Assembly: GCA_965237405.1 (NCBI GenBank)
Contig: OZ250139.1
Location: forward strand, 4,588,001 to 4,652,000
Direction: 5' to 3'
DNA: 64,000 bases
DNA from: CAUZIB01 sp963663925
GTDB taxonomy: Bacteria > Acidobacteriota > Vicinamibacteria > Vicinamibacterales > UBA8438
The translations under genes were made by a program, and so were the position numbers. Of this stretch, positions 17,910 through 25,238 are shown piece after piece. A model generated the notes under the pieces. That model saw nothing but the letters and a program-made list of their open reading frames with translations, ran no database searches and was not told where the DNA came from. The first letter of the stretch is position 1, and each line of letters begins with the position of its first letter.

Positions 17910-18661
17910 TCAGCGTTCTTCCAGGGCCTCCAAGAGCTCTGGTCCTCCGACTTGCGTCATCTGCCTGCGGATCCAGGACTGACGCTCGCGTACATATTCG
18001 GACGGCCGGTCGACTCTCAGCACCGTCTGGTTCGGGAGCACAGCGGCTAGCAACGCAGCGTCATCGGCATCGATGCGAGCTGGAACCGTGTTGAAGAAAT
18101 GCTCACTCGCAGCAGCGATCCCAAAGATCCCGTCGCCGAACTCTGCCACGTTGAGATCGACCTCCAAGATGCGGCGTTTCGGCCAGAGGAGTTCGACGAA
18201 CACCGTGACGTAGGCTTCGAGCCCCTTGCGGACCGGACCACGCTTCGACCCGGCCAGAGCAACAGATTCTTGGAAACCTGCTGAGAGATTGTGCTGGCAC
18301 CCCGCAGCTGCCTGCCGCGCTGAGCGTCAGCCACCGCATCCTGAATCGATTGAGCGTCGAAGCCATGATGATCGAGGAATTTCTGATCCTCGGCTGCGAT
18401 CACAGCCACGGCGACATGGGACGACATGTGATCCCAGTCCGTCCATCGGTAGCGGGAGCTCGAAACGACATAACCGCCCACCGCAACCCGATGCCTCAAC
18501 ATGAAGGCCGTCGTCGGCGGCGAGATCCACCGGAGCGGCAGTACGAAGACCATCGGCACACAGAGCCCAAACAGGACGAGCGTCAATAGGGTGAATCGCA
18601 CCCGCGTTTGCCACGACCGTCGTGGCTGTACTCTGCCGTCCACCCGGACTCCCTTCGGCAT
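17910..18661 (-). pseudogene. mtgA: Monofunctional peptidoglycan transglycosylase MtgA, frameshifted
   Basis: The first frame (from 18661) has a membrane anchor and the GT51 motifs VIAAEDQKFLDHHGFD and GASTISQQVSKNLLLWPGRS. The second frame (to 17910) continues VRKGLEAYVTVFVELLWPKR, RILEVDLNVAEFGDGIFGI and ends ELLEALEER. They would join exactly if one copy of a tandem CGGAC-CGGAC (plus strand 18229-18238) were removed. A 5-bp duplication therefore breaks the gene. Intact MtgA polymerises lipid II glycan strands in the inner membrane. Confidence 0.8.
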
Positions 18662-18936
18662 TCAGCAGCTCTCGCCCGCCACCGCCCGCCGTCCAGCGCG
18701 TCAGGCCGCTTTCCTCGACACACGGTGTTGCCGATCTCGATTCGGTGCGGCTTGGCTGCCTCGTTGACCGGTAGCGTCAGCTCGAGCATCCCGTTCTCGA
18801 AGTTGGCATTCACCTTCTCGGCGGTGACGTTCTCGGGAAGGGTAAAGCTCCGTTCGAACCGCCCGTAAGCAATCTCCGACACGTACGGCTCGGTTTTCTT
18901 CTCATTCAGCGTGCACTCGCCGTTGACGCATCGAAC
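18583..18936 (-). pseudogene. Small heat-shock protein Hsp20, N-terminally truncated
   Basis: The frame encodes the last part of an alpha-crystallin domain: GECTLNEKKTEPYVSEIAYG, then RFERSFTLPENVTAEKVNA and ENGMLELTLPV-x-KPHRIEI. The N-terminal arm and the first strands are missing; the frame breaks off near 18930, exactly where the sdhB fragment on the other strand begins. After HRIEI the translation is unlike Hsp20 and overlaps the mtgA start, so the tail may be degraded too. Confidence 0.65.
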
Positions 18937-18943
18937 CGATGCG
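18927..18943. repeat. 7-bp inverted repeat at the hsp20/sdhB junction
   Basis: CGCATCG-aac-CGATGCG is a perfect palindrome with a 3-nt spacer. It lies precisely at the point where two unrelated truncated genes meet head to head. Confidence 0.6.
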
Positions 18944-19415
18944 AGCATTCTTCCTCATCCAGGATCTCGTGACCGATGTGTCCTTGAACTATGGTGTCAA
19001 GAAGCGAGGCAAGCCCTTCACGCCCCGTCTGCCTGATGCCGAAGACGGGACATGGCGTATGGTACAAGCTGACGTCGAACGGGTGCAGGAGTTCCGTAAG
19101 TGCATCGGGTGCTACCTGTGCCAAGATGTCTGCCACGTCATTCGCGATCACCGTCTGCATCACGAGTTCATCGGTCCCCGGTTTTTCGTATATAGCACGA
19201 CGCTCAAGATGCATCCCTTAGACATCAAGGATCGAGCCGACAGTCTCGGCTACGGTCACGGGATCGGGTATTGCAACATCACGAAGTGCTGCACGAAGGT
19301 GTGTCCGGAAGAAATCACGATTATCGATAACGCGATCATCTCGTTGAAAGAACATGTGGTCGACAAGCTGTACGGCCCGCTGTCGAAGTTTTTCAGCGTC
19401 CTCACGAGTCGTTAG
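18939..19415 (+). pseudogene. sdhB: Succinate dehydrogenase iron-sulfur subunit, C-terminal fragment
   Basis: 158 residues reading RAFFLIQDLVTDVSLNYG, FRKCIGCYLCQDVCHVIRDH and NITKCCTKVCPEEITIIDNA, i.e. the two C-terminal cluster motifs of an SdhB/FrdB protein. The N-terminal [2Fe-2S] domain (about 100 residues) is absent, and there is no flavoprotein gene upstream. The break coincides with the truncated hsp20 on the opposite strand. It differs clearly from frdB of this window and so belonged to a second complex. Confidence 0.75.
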
Positions 19416-19471
19416 CCGCTGACGAGGCTACGTAACCCCCTTCAAAGTCAACGCAAGTTTAGTCGCGGCTA

Positions 19472-20392
19472 CTAGTGAATCTGGTAGCGTCGCCGGTGCT
19501 CCTCCCAGGCCTCGTCTTCGGTGCGCTCCTCCAGCTCCCAGCGCTGCCGCTGCTCGAAACGGCGGCGGCGATGACGCCAGATCGCAAGTAGCGCAAGTAA
19601 CGTAACGAAGATCCAAATAGTGAACGGGTGTCCGAGGAACGCGATCCATCGCTTCCAGACGACGTTCCGGCTCCAGAAGTTCCGGAAGATCTCGTCGACC
19701 GTCATACCAATCGCCGAGAAGACGGCCAGCTCGAACGATTCGCCATCCCTCATTCTTTGAAAAATGCGTGCGGTCGACGATGGGCCGTGACGTTGGAGGA
19801 TATGGCGAACCAATGCATCAGACACCACGTATCCGCGCAAGGTATCCCGGCGACTCCGGCCGAACAGTCCTTCGAGCTGCGTGGGAGTCAGCACTTCGCC
19901 TGCCAGTAGTTCCCACGCAAGTCGTGTTTGGCGGTCGAGGCCACCGCTGCGCTCGGCGGCGCTAGCCAGCCCCTCATTGAACCAACGAGGGACCGGCTGA
20001 ACGCCTGCGGCGCGGCCAGTCAGCACGTGAGAGACCTCGTGGTAGAAGAGGTTCTCCAGAGACCCGTACGGGTATGATCCGATACGGTTCGGGAACAGAA
20101 CTATGAGGTTCGTTCGAGCGACGGCAAATCCCGCGATCCATGAAGGAGTATCGCGCGCGAGGTCCGTCTCCTCGTGTGCCACTCGAATCCGAATGGGGAG
20201 AGCGGTATCTGTGAGGCCGGTCAGCTTGAGTATGTCGGTGAGCCGTCCAGTGTTAAAATCTTGAATCTGGGTTGCGACATATGCCAGGTGGTCCGGGACA
20301 TCGAAGGTGAGTTTGAGTGGACGCGTGGGCTGCGCCGAACCGCCGCCGGACAGCACTAGCGTTAATGCAACGATGAGGGATGCGGCACCCAT
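19472..20392 (-). CDS. Secreted/anchored gluzincin-like metallopeptidase (peptidase MA-like)
   Basis: About 306 residues from ATG 20392, where a signal peptide begins (ASLIVALTLVLSGGGSAQP). The metal site is visible: YHEVSHVL (HExxH, His118 to His122) and PRWFNEGLAS (third ligand Glu140), the layout of the peptidase MA-like family. A hydrophobic segment near residues 258-280 (FTIWIFVTLLALLAIW) and a basic, Glu/Arg-rich tail follow, so the catalytic part should be periplasmic and the C-terminus cytoplasmic. Substrate unknown. Confidence 0.72.
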   Translation of the reverse strand: MGAASLIVALTLVLSGGGSAQPTRPLKLTFDVPDHLAYVATQIQDFNTGRLTDILKLTGLTDTALPIRIRVAHEETDLARDTPSWIAGFAVARTNLIVLFPNRIGSYPYGSLENLFYHEVSHVLTGRAAGVQPVPRWFNEGLASAAERSGGLDRQTRLAWELLAGEVLTPTQLEGLFGRSRRDTLRGYVVSDALVRHILQRHGPSSTARIFQRMRDGESFELAVFSAIGMTVDEIFRNFWSRNVVWKRWIAFLGHPFTIWIFVTLLALLAIWRHRRRRFEQRQRWELEERTEDEAWEEHRRRYQIH

Positions 20393-20571
20393 GTTGCAAT
20401 TATTCGTGCTTAGTGGACTGAAAGAGGTATTCGTTGAGCGATCTTTGGCCTGGACCCGCTTCCTTGCCACGTTGCTTCTTCGCCACAAGAAACTAATTTT
20501 CTCCGTCGTAGCACCTTGCAGGCCTCGCGTCGCGACTCGAACCTCACCTAATAGATACCTGTTACAGTGCA

Positions 20572-20856
20572 CTAGCCCCCAGACGATAGCTGCTTGGCCC
20601 TGGGGCTGAACCTGGCAATAGTTGCCCCGAGATGCGACTCGGGTGCGTCCCAGAAATCGGTGACGTCTGAAAGGCGATCCAAGGTCGCGTGGACGATCGA
20701 CCTTTGCACACCGGTGCCACGTCCGTGAATCAGTCGCACCTCGGTCAGTCCGGCCTCGGCAGCTACCCGAACGTACTCCTCAACGATTGATCTGACGTCA
20801 CCGGGGCCAAACGCATGGAGGTCCAGCTCGCCGTCGACCGGCACTTCATGCGTCAT
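20572..20856 (-). CDS. Smr-domain protein
   Basis: 94 residues consisting of one Smr domain: ELDLHAFGPGDVRSIVEEY (the LDLHG-like motif with Ala for Gly) and VRLIHGRGTGVQRSIVHATL (HGRGTG). Smr domains are nucleic-acid-binding or endonucleolytic and occur alone or at the end of MutS2. The gene overlaps the end of queF by 11 nt in the same direction, so the two are translated together. A stand-alone Smr protein of this length is common; the function is not established. Confidence 0.8.
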   Translation of the reverse strand: MTHEVPVDGELDLHAFGPGDVRSIVEEYVRVAAEAGLTEVRLIHGRGTGVQRSIVHATLDRLSDVTDFWDAPESHLGATIARFSPRAKQLSSGG

Positions 20857-21199
20857 CTTTGTCGTAGCGTGCCGTTACCCGAGTCGAGATCCCACCCCGT
20901 ACAGAGAAATCACCCGTTACAATCATCCGACGCGGCTGGCATGTCGCGACGAGGTCGTCGAGAATCCGGTTTGTCACGTTCTCGTAGAAGATGCCCTGGT
21001 CTCGAAACGAGATGAGATAATACTTGAGAGCCTTAAGCTCGAGACATCGCTGATCTGGCGTATAGGTGATCCGAATCTCGCCGAAGTCAGGCATCCCGGT
21101 CTTAGGACAGACCGAGGTGAACTCGGGGCAGTGGATGTCAATCTCGTAGTCTCGTTCCGGTTTCGGGTTAGGGAAGGTCTCAAGGTCAAGCTCGGCCAT
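20846..21199 (-). CDS. queF: NADPH-dependent 7-cyano-7-deazaguanine reductase QueF (type I)
   Basis: 117 residues, the usual length of unimodular QueF. The catalytic Cys31 and Asp38 lie in TSVCPKTGMPDFGEI, and the ECL-like motif reads LELKALKYYLISFRDQGIF. Later residues VTNRILDDLV and GDFSVRGGIS fit the tunnelling fold. It reduces preQ0 to preQ1 in queuosine biosynthesis. TAGAAT lies 6 nt before its ATG with no SD, suggesting a leaderless message. Confidence 0.9.
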   Translation of the reverse strand: MAELDLETFPNPKPERDYEIDIHCPEFTSVCPKTGMPDFGEIRITYTPDQRCLELKALKYYLISFRDQGIFYENVTNRILDDLVATCQPRRMIVTGDFSVRGGISTRVTARYDKDDA

Positions 21200-21205
21200 C
21201 GCCTG

Positions 21206-21211
21206 ATTCTA
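21206..21211 (-). promoter_or_regulatory. -10 box TAGAAT, leaderless layout before queF
   Basis: TAGAAT on the minus strand is separated by 6 nt from ATG 21199, with no SD sequence between. Confidence 0.5.
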
Positions 21212-21256
21212 CCGGGATTTAACGCGTGCCGTTCTAGGATAAATCGAGAAGTTTTA

Positions 21257-21285
21257 TTGACACCAGTACACCTGCGCGCTAGCAT
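21257..21285 (+). promoter_or_regulatory. Sigma70-like promoter upstream of the HU gene
   Basis: TTGACA (21257-21262), a 17-bp spacer and TAGCAT (21280-21285) give a near-consensus promoter. It would leave a leader of roughly 95 nt before the HU start, which has an AGGGGG ribosome-binding site. Confidence 0.45.
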
Positions 21286-21385
21286 CAGGCGCATTTTTAT
21301 TGGGTTTTCTTCCGCGACGGCTGTCTGCGCGTGTGGCCGGCTCAGCGGGTGTTGAACTCACGCGCGTACAGCCAGGGGGACACCA

Positions 21386-21691
21386 ATGGCCGAAGCCGCC
21401 GAAACCCGAAGAATGGGTAAATCCGAGCTCTTTTCACATTTCTCGGATCGATTCAACGTGAACCGCGCACAGGCACGTGAGTTCTTCGACGAGTTGCAGC
21501 AGTTGTCGGAGAGAGAGCTTAAGCGGACCGGTGAGTTTGTGTTACCGGGAATGGTAAAACTGGTCATTCAGAATCGGAAGGCAAGGATGGGTCGTAATCC
21601 GGCCACGGGCGAGCAGATTCAAATTGCTGCCAAGACCGTCGTCAAGGCGCGTATCGCAAAGCAGCTCAAAGACTCGGTGCTGCCCAACTAG
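21386..21691 (+). CDS. HU/IHF-family DNA-binding protein
   Basis: 101 residues. GKSELFSHFSDRFNVNRAQAREFFDEL forms the dimerisation helices, and EFVLPGMVKLVIQNRKARMG with RNPATGEQIQIAAKTVVKAR forms the DNA-clasping arm and its Asn-Pro tip. The last residues KQLKDSVLPN are typical. It is a nucleoid-associated protein. AGGGGG precedes ATG 21386 at good spacing. Confidence 0.9.
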   Translation: MAEAAETRRMGKSELFSHFSDRFNVNRAQAREFFDELQQLSERELKRTGEFVLPGMVKLVIQNRKARMGRNPATGEQIQIAAKTVVKARIAKQLKDSVLPN

Positions 21692-21889
21692 GTCAACCAA
21701 CCCAGTCGAAGTCACGTCTGAGGGACTAGACTTCCCGGTCGGCTTCGTGCTCCTTTCGGTTGTGCTCAACTGGTCGCGACTGCCTTTGGGTAGGTCGCCG
21801 GTCGGTTTTGTGGAACTAGAGCGCGAAGGCCTTGCTGGTACTGACCTCAATGGTCACGTGGATCGTTTGATCTAGTTACTCAACGATTT

Positions 21890-22140
21890 TTTTGTGGTCG
21901 CGAGTCTAAGGCCGAGGCCTCTGTGCTTCGTCGTGTTGCAGTCTTCGAAGATGGCGTTGATGGACCGGGCGGGATGCCAAGGCGGGTATCCTGGACGGCG
22001 ATGAGCACTTTCCTGTCTGGGTCATCGGTGGCGATCAGGTGCGCCAGCTTCACAACCTCTCGCATGGCGTTGCTTGGTCCCAATACGAACTTGCGATCGT
22101 TTTCGTCGACACCCTGGGCGCTCAGCGGGACCACCTGTTG
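21890..22140 (-). pseudogene. NtrC AAA+ start fused to histidine-kinase ATPase end (decayed)
   Basis: The minus strand reads RKFVLGPSNAMREVVKLAH, as at the start of a sigma54-interaction AAA+ domain. It passes into VLIAVQDTRLGIPP and, after a frameshift, INAIFEDCNTTKHRGLGLRL and ATTKK, i.e. the G1/G2 boxes of a histidine kinase ATPase domain. The Walker region and most of both proteins are missing. A deletion has fused an NtrC-type regulator to the end of a kinase gene that presumably followed it. Confidence 0.6.
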
Positions 22141-22149
22141 GCTCAGGTC

Positions 22150-22471
22150 TCAACGTTGGAGGGTGTTTCGCCGCAACGAACGAAAGCCGTCGTAGTTAAA
22201 CTCGTTGGTGATGTAGTGGCAGGCTCTGTTTTTCATCGCATGGGCGGCCACATCGACTTCGTTCAACGCCGACACAACAGCGACTTCCACTTTAATGTAG
22301 TGTTTGCGCACGACGCGGAACACTTCGATCCTGCTCATGCCTGGCAGGTGTGCGTCCACGAGCATGAGGTTGATAGCGGGCTTTCTTGAGGACGCCCAAT
22401 CCTTCTTCTACGCTCTCGGTAATCCTCACATCGTAGTCGCGCGTGAGGATTCACGGGATCGTGTTCCGCAT
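22150..22471 (-). pseudogene. Response regulator receiver domain, decayed, 3' part
   Basis: Two frames together read ILTRDYDVRITESVEEGLGV (then a frameshift) and LMLVDAHLPGMSRIEVFRV, VVSALNEVDVAAHAMKN, CHYITNEFNYD. This is a receiver domain with the phosphoacceptor Asp in VDAHLPGM and the Lys region altered (ITNEF for V-T-K-P-F). The beginning of the same gene lies at 25790-25845 on the far side of the IS1595-family element. An in-frame TGA just after the insertion point shows it is dead even without the element. Confidence 0.7.
22464..22471. repeat. Target-site duplication TTCCGCAT (left copy)
   Basis: TTCCGCAT immediately precedes the left inverted end and is repeated at 25790-25797. Eight base pairs is the usual duplication length of IS1595-family elements. 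Confidence 0.85.
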
Positions 22472-22524
22472 GGGAATTATGACTTTAGGTTGACAAATAC
22501 AGCGATATAGCCTATCATTGTGGC

Positions 22525-23499
22525 ATGAAGAAAAGACACCACGGGCCTGGTAAATCGCACCGTGAGGGAATCACGCTGATCGACCTCATGGACATGTTTC
22601 CGAGTGAGGCCGCCGCTCAAGACTGGTTCGAGCACATGCTGTGGCACGGCGAGCGGTGCTGCGGGCACTGTGGCAGTGTGAGAACCTGCACCGCGTCTCA
22701 CGCCAAGATGCCGTACTGGTGCTCTGACTGCCGGAGCTACTTCAGCGTCCGCACCGGCACCGTGTTTGAGTGTTCCCGCCTGCCGCTGCGCAAGTGGGCC
22801 ATCGCCATCTACCTCGAAGTCACAAGCCTCAAGAGCATTTCGAGTATGAAGCTCCACAGGGATATCGGCGTGTCGCAACGGGCCGCGTGGTTCATGTTGC
22901 ACCGGATTCGCGAAACGTGGAAGAGCCCAAGAGGTACCGCGTTTACCGGGCCGGTCGAGGTAGACGAAACATACGTCGGGGGCAAGTCGGCTAATATGCA
23001 CGCCCACAAGCGCGAACAGGTCATCACCGGACGCGGCCCAGTCGGGAAAACGGCCGTGATCGGGGTCAAGGATCGGAAGACGAACCGTGTGACAGCTCGC
23101 GTCATCGCACACACCGACGCCCCGACGTTGCAGGGCTTCATCACCGCGCACGTCGATCCTGAGGCCCTGGTCTACACCGACGACCACGGCGGCTACGACG
23201 GACTTCCGCATCACGAAACGGTCAGACACTCCCTGAAGGAATACGTTGATGGCATGGCCCACACCAACGGGATCGAATCGTTCTGGGCCTCGCTCAAGCG
23301 GGCGCACAAGGGCGTGTTCCACAAACTCTCGCCGAAGCACCTCCAACGCTATGTCAACGAGTTCGCCGGGAAGCACAACGCGCGGGACGAGGATACACTG
23401 GCGCAGATGACCGCGCTGGTGGCGGGGCTGGTCGGGAAGCGGCTGCTGTACCGCGACTTGATTGCGGAGAACGGGTTACCTTCGGGCGCCCGGTCGTGA
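22525..23499 (+). CDS. IS1595-family transposase
   Basis: 324 residues. An N-terminal zinc ribbon (CCGHCGSVRTC and YWCSDCRSYFSVRTGT) is followed by the DDE-type domain: GPVEVDETYVGGK (first Asp), YTDDHGGYDGL (second Asp) and HTNGIESFWASLKRAHKG (the N/E-S-F-W end). All catalytic positions are kept and the frame is intact. It begins 31 nt inside the left end of the element. Confidence 0.93.
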   Translation: MKKRHHGPGKSHREGITLIDLMDMFPSEAAAQDWFEHMLWHGERCCGHCGSVRTCTASHAKMPYWCSDCRSYFSVRTGTVFECSRLPLRKWAIAIYLEVTSLKSISSMKLHRDIGVSQRAAWFMLHRIRETWKSPRGTAFTGPVEVDETYVGGKSANMHAHKREQVITGRGPVGKTAVIGVKDRKTNRVTARVIAHTDAPTLQGFITAHVDPEALVYTDDHGGYDGLPHHETVRHSLKEYVDGMAHTNGIESFWASLKRAHKGVFHKLSPKHLQRYVNEFAGKHNARDEDTLAQMTALVAGLVGKRLLYRDLIAENGLPSGARS

Positions 23500-23557
23500 G
23501 CATGGCCAGGGCCACGTCTTCTGGCGTGGCGTCGCCGTAGTCTGGGCGCTTCGGCAT
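23354..23557 (-). CDS. Small ORF at the transposase 3' end, antisense overlap
   Basis: A 67-codon frame starts at ATG 23557, with GGAAGGA eight bases upstream, and reads MPKRPDYGDATPEDVALAML before a Ser/Pro/Arg-rich tail that overlaps the end of the transposase gene. The opening (xxPEDVAxAxL) looks like a genuine small protein; the tail may be only antisense composition. Function unknown. The SD is the main support. Confidence 0.4.
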   Translation of the reverse strand: MPKRPDYGDATPEDVALAMLTTGRPKVTRSPQSSRGTAAASRPAPPPARSSAPVYPRPARCASRRTR

Positions 23558-23614
23558 TGTGTCAGTCCTTCCACGTCGTGTGCTATCTACCTTGTGTGCT
23601 GTTGTTGGGACGGT

Positions 23615-23878
23615 TCATCCTATGGTGAATCCGAACACTGCTGAGTCGACGTGAAGCTGGGCGCAGATGCTCCTTACGACGCTCGGCGCAAGCCGGACAT
23701 CTTCACTGTAGGTTACGGCATATCTCCTCGTTGACCCTTCGATATCTCGTTCCAGACGTGCAATCGGATCGCCGTTTATGGACACCTTCTCGTCGGTGAT
23801 GTAGCGACAGTCAAAATCGCGCTCAAGACGCTGCCGAAACTCTCCGAACGTTGGCGCTTGCACCATCGGGTATGCCAT
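23615..23878 (-). CDS. HicA-like small protein (87 aa), possible toxin
   Basis: The sequence includes PTFGEFRQRLERDFDCRYI and ends RLAPSVVRSICAQLHVDSA. The latter resembles the C-terminal helix of HicA mRNA-interferase-like proteins (L-x-P-x-x-L-R-S-I-x-R-x-x-G). The classical HicA active His is not clearly seen. It follows the HicB-like gene by 12 nt on the same strand, in the order HicB then HicA. The assignment is inference from gene pairing and a weak pattern; an undescribed two-gene module is equally possible. Confidence 0.5.
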   Translation of the reverse strand: MAYPMVQAPTFGEFRQRLERDFDCRYITDEKVSINGDPIARLERDIEGSTRRYAVTYSEDVRLAPSVVRSICAQLHVDSAVFGFTIG

Positions 23879-23890
23879 GTCGAGGCCATG

Positions 23891-24211
23891 CTAGACTGAA
23901 ATCCAACTGTCTGCGAGCGTCTTCTGCATCGCGTTGATCATGAAGGCTGGCGGGATCTTGATAGGATCGGAAATCCGAATCGGATCGGCAAGGCGTTCCG
24001 CTGCGCTGAACAGATTCCAGTAGTACTGGGGAGCCTTCCCAAAGGTCGCCAGAGGTTCCTCGCCGTGATGGAGAGCCACGGCGATCTGACCGGAGAAGGC
24101 GCGAACGAACGCATCCTTGGCTGCGGAGATTGTCGGACCTTGGGCGGCGATGTCATACTCAAGACACTGCGCGATCCAATTGGTATCCTCTTTGAGAAGT
24201 AGAACACGCAT
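23891..24211 (-). CDS. HicB-like small protein (106 aa), possible antitoxin
   Basis: It begins MRVLLLKEDTNWIAQCLEYD followed by IAAQGPTISAAKDAFVRAF. This is the partial RNase H-like fold of HicB (x-G-x-W-x-A-x-x-L-E-x-x-x-x-x-G-x-T-x-x-E-A). The second half, with PQYYWNLFSAAERL and IPPAFMINAMQ, is not a DNA-binding domain I recognise. AAAGAGGAG precedes ATG 24211 by 7 nt, a strong ribosome-binding site. It would be the upstream partner of the HicA-like gene. Confidence 0.55.
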   Translation of the reverse strand: MRVLLLKEDTNWIAQCLEYDIAAQGPTISAAKDAFVRAFSGQIAVALHHGEEPLATFGKAPQYYWNLFSAAERLADPIRISDPIKIPPAFMINAMQKTLADSWISV

Positions 24212-24279
24212 TTTTGGACTCCTCTTTAGTGTGAAAAATGTATCATTTCGTGACTGGTCGGTCGGCTCGTATGGCGCGT

Positions 24280-24332
24280 GTGTTTGGTCCCTACGCCTCG
24301 GTTCCAGTCGGGGCGTTTCGCTGTACGGCTCC
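24280..24332 (-). terminator. Hairpin repeat copy A in the transposon cargo
   Basis: This GC-rich imperfect palindrome starts 8 nt after the stop of the 61-codon gene (minus strand). It resembles the sequence at 25176-25227: both share GTTTGGT, GGGGCG, TTTCGC, GTAC and GGCTC in the same order (plus strand). A terminator role is likely from position; there is no T run. Confidence 0.45.
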
Positions 24333-24339
24333 TAGTCTA

Positions 24340-24513
24340 CTACCATCTGTACTCGTTAAGTAGCTGCCTGGACAGGCCGACACCAGCCACCAGGTGAACG
24401 ATCTGCGGTATCAGGTCGTGCAATTCTTTCTTACGAGAAACCTGCTTCGATACCTGGATCACCGCATCTTCTAGGACCTCTTGCGCGTCGGCTAGTTCTT
24501 CCATCGTCATCAT
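24340..24513 (-). CDS. Small hypothetical protein of the transposon cargo (57-61 aa)
   Basis: From ATG 24513 the product is MMTMEELADAQEVLEDAVIQ, a helical, acidic start, followed by VSKQVSRKKELHDLIPQI and a hydrophobic end. A TTG at 24525 would add four residues. It has no recognised domain. It lies between two hairpins and on the strand of the other passenger genes, which supports a real gene. Confidence 0.45.
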   Translation of the reverse strand: MMTMEELADAQEVLEDAVIQVSKQVSRKKELHDLIPQIVHLVAGVGLSRQLLNEYRW

Positions 24514-24570
24514 CGGGCAATCCAATCTGGCCCGTACACACGAGCCGAATTTGACACCCGCTAGATTTTG

Positions 24571-24608
24571 GGGGGATACTAAGGTTGTCTCTTGCCTTAG
24601 TATTCCCC
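24571..24608 (-). terminator. Long hairpin in the transposon cargo (first of two)
   Basis: GGGGGATACTAAGG and CCTTAGTATTCCCC can pair over about 13 bp with a 10-nt loop and one bulge. It stands between the membrane-protein unit and the 61-codon gene, next to a second, longer hairpin. Confidence 0.5.
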
Positions 24609-24632
24609 GGTCACCTCTCGGGTGCCGGTTGC

Positions 24633-24668
24633 AAGTTACGGCCCGTGTTTCAGCACGGGCCGTAACTT
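24633..24668. terminator. 15-bp perfect hairpin in the transposon cargo
   Basis: AAGTTACGGCCCGTG and CACGGGCCGTAACTT form a perfect 15-bp stem with a 6-nt loop TTTCAG. It is the strongest simple hairpin in the window and follows the micropeptide gene on the minus strand by about 120 nt. It may act as a bidirectional terminator. Confidence 0.6.
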
Positions 24669-24789
24669 CTTACAGCCTTAGTCTACCACTTGACTGTACG
24701 CCCGACCTGCACACGGTAGGGTGCGGCGCCGGACGGGTTCAAGCTGAGGCGGAGCTCGCGCAGGAATCGACGTCCATCGGCGCGCAGGC

Positions 24790-24861
24790 TTACGGTCTAA
24801 TCTTCATCATGACGAATATGAGGAAGATGATCATCATGACGATGTCAAACATTGGCTTCAT
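24790..24861 (-). CDS. 23-residue hydrophobic micropeptide
   Basis: The ATG overlaps the stop codon of the 98-residue membrane-protein gene (ATGA), giving translational coupling. The product is a single hydrophobic helix: MKPMFDIVMMIIFLIFVMM, then Lys-Ile-Arg-Pro and TAA. Its size is like that of small membrane subunits or membrane-active peptides. It is supported by the overlap and by composition only. Confidence 0.5.
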   Translation of the reverse strand: MKPMFDIVMMIIFLIFVMMKIRP

Positions 24862-25154
24862 TCTTGGTTGAAGGCGTTTGGATCTGAGGCGAGTTTGGCC
24901 TTAGCCCACAGGAGGACGCACACGCAATCAACTGGCAGACTCAAGGCGAGAAAGACCATCGTGATCGTCGCTCCCAAAGGAACGTCATCAGGAGTCATGG
25001 AGTAGAAGGCTAGAAGCGTTGGAAGAATGATAAGCGGAAGCAGCGCAAAGAAGGTCATTGGTCGTCTCACTTGTTGCGCCAGGGCGAGCTTGCCCGCAAG
25101 CTTGCCTGACGCTTTGCTTGCATCTACATCACTGGTCGTGCTAGGTTGTGGCAT
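24858..25154 (-). CDS. Two-helix membrane protein of the transposon cargo (98 aa)
   Basis: After a polar N-terminal 30 residues, two hydrophobic segments follow: FFALLPLIILPTLLAFYSM and GATITMVFLALSLPVDCVCV. The tail is KAKLASDPNAFNQE. GGAGGAGAGGT stands directly before ATG 25154, a very strong ribosome-binding site. It overlaps the start of the micropeptide gene. No family is recognised. Confidence 0.6.
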   Translation of the reverse strand: MPQPSTTSDVDASKASGKLAGKLALAQQVRRPMTFFALLPLIILPTLLAFYSMTPDDVPLGATITMVFLALSLPVDCVCVLLWAKAKLASDPNAFNQE

Positions 25155-25175
25155 ACCTCTCCTCCATTGATGCGT

Positions 25176-25227
25176 GGGTTTGGTTCTTCGCCCTGGTGGC
25201 CACCGGGGCGCTTTCGCGTACAGGCTC
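25176..25227 (-). terminator. Hairpin repeat copy B in the transposon cargo
   Basis: CGCCCTGGTGGCCACCGGGGCG is almost self-complementary. The repeat starts 12 nt after the lipoprotein gene stop (minus strand) and resembles copy A at 24280-24332. Position suggests a terminator. Confidence 0.5.
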
Positions 25228-25238
25228 AGCTTATCACG

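Noticed and set aside
21624..21875. Plus-strand frame of 83 codons after HU
   Set aside because: It overlaps the HU end, has no SD and no motif; the stretch is repetitive in composition only.
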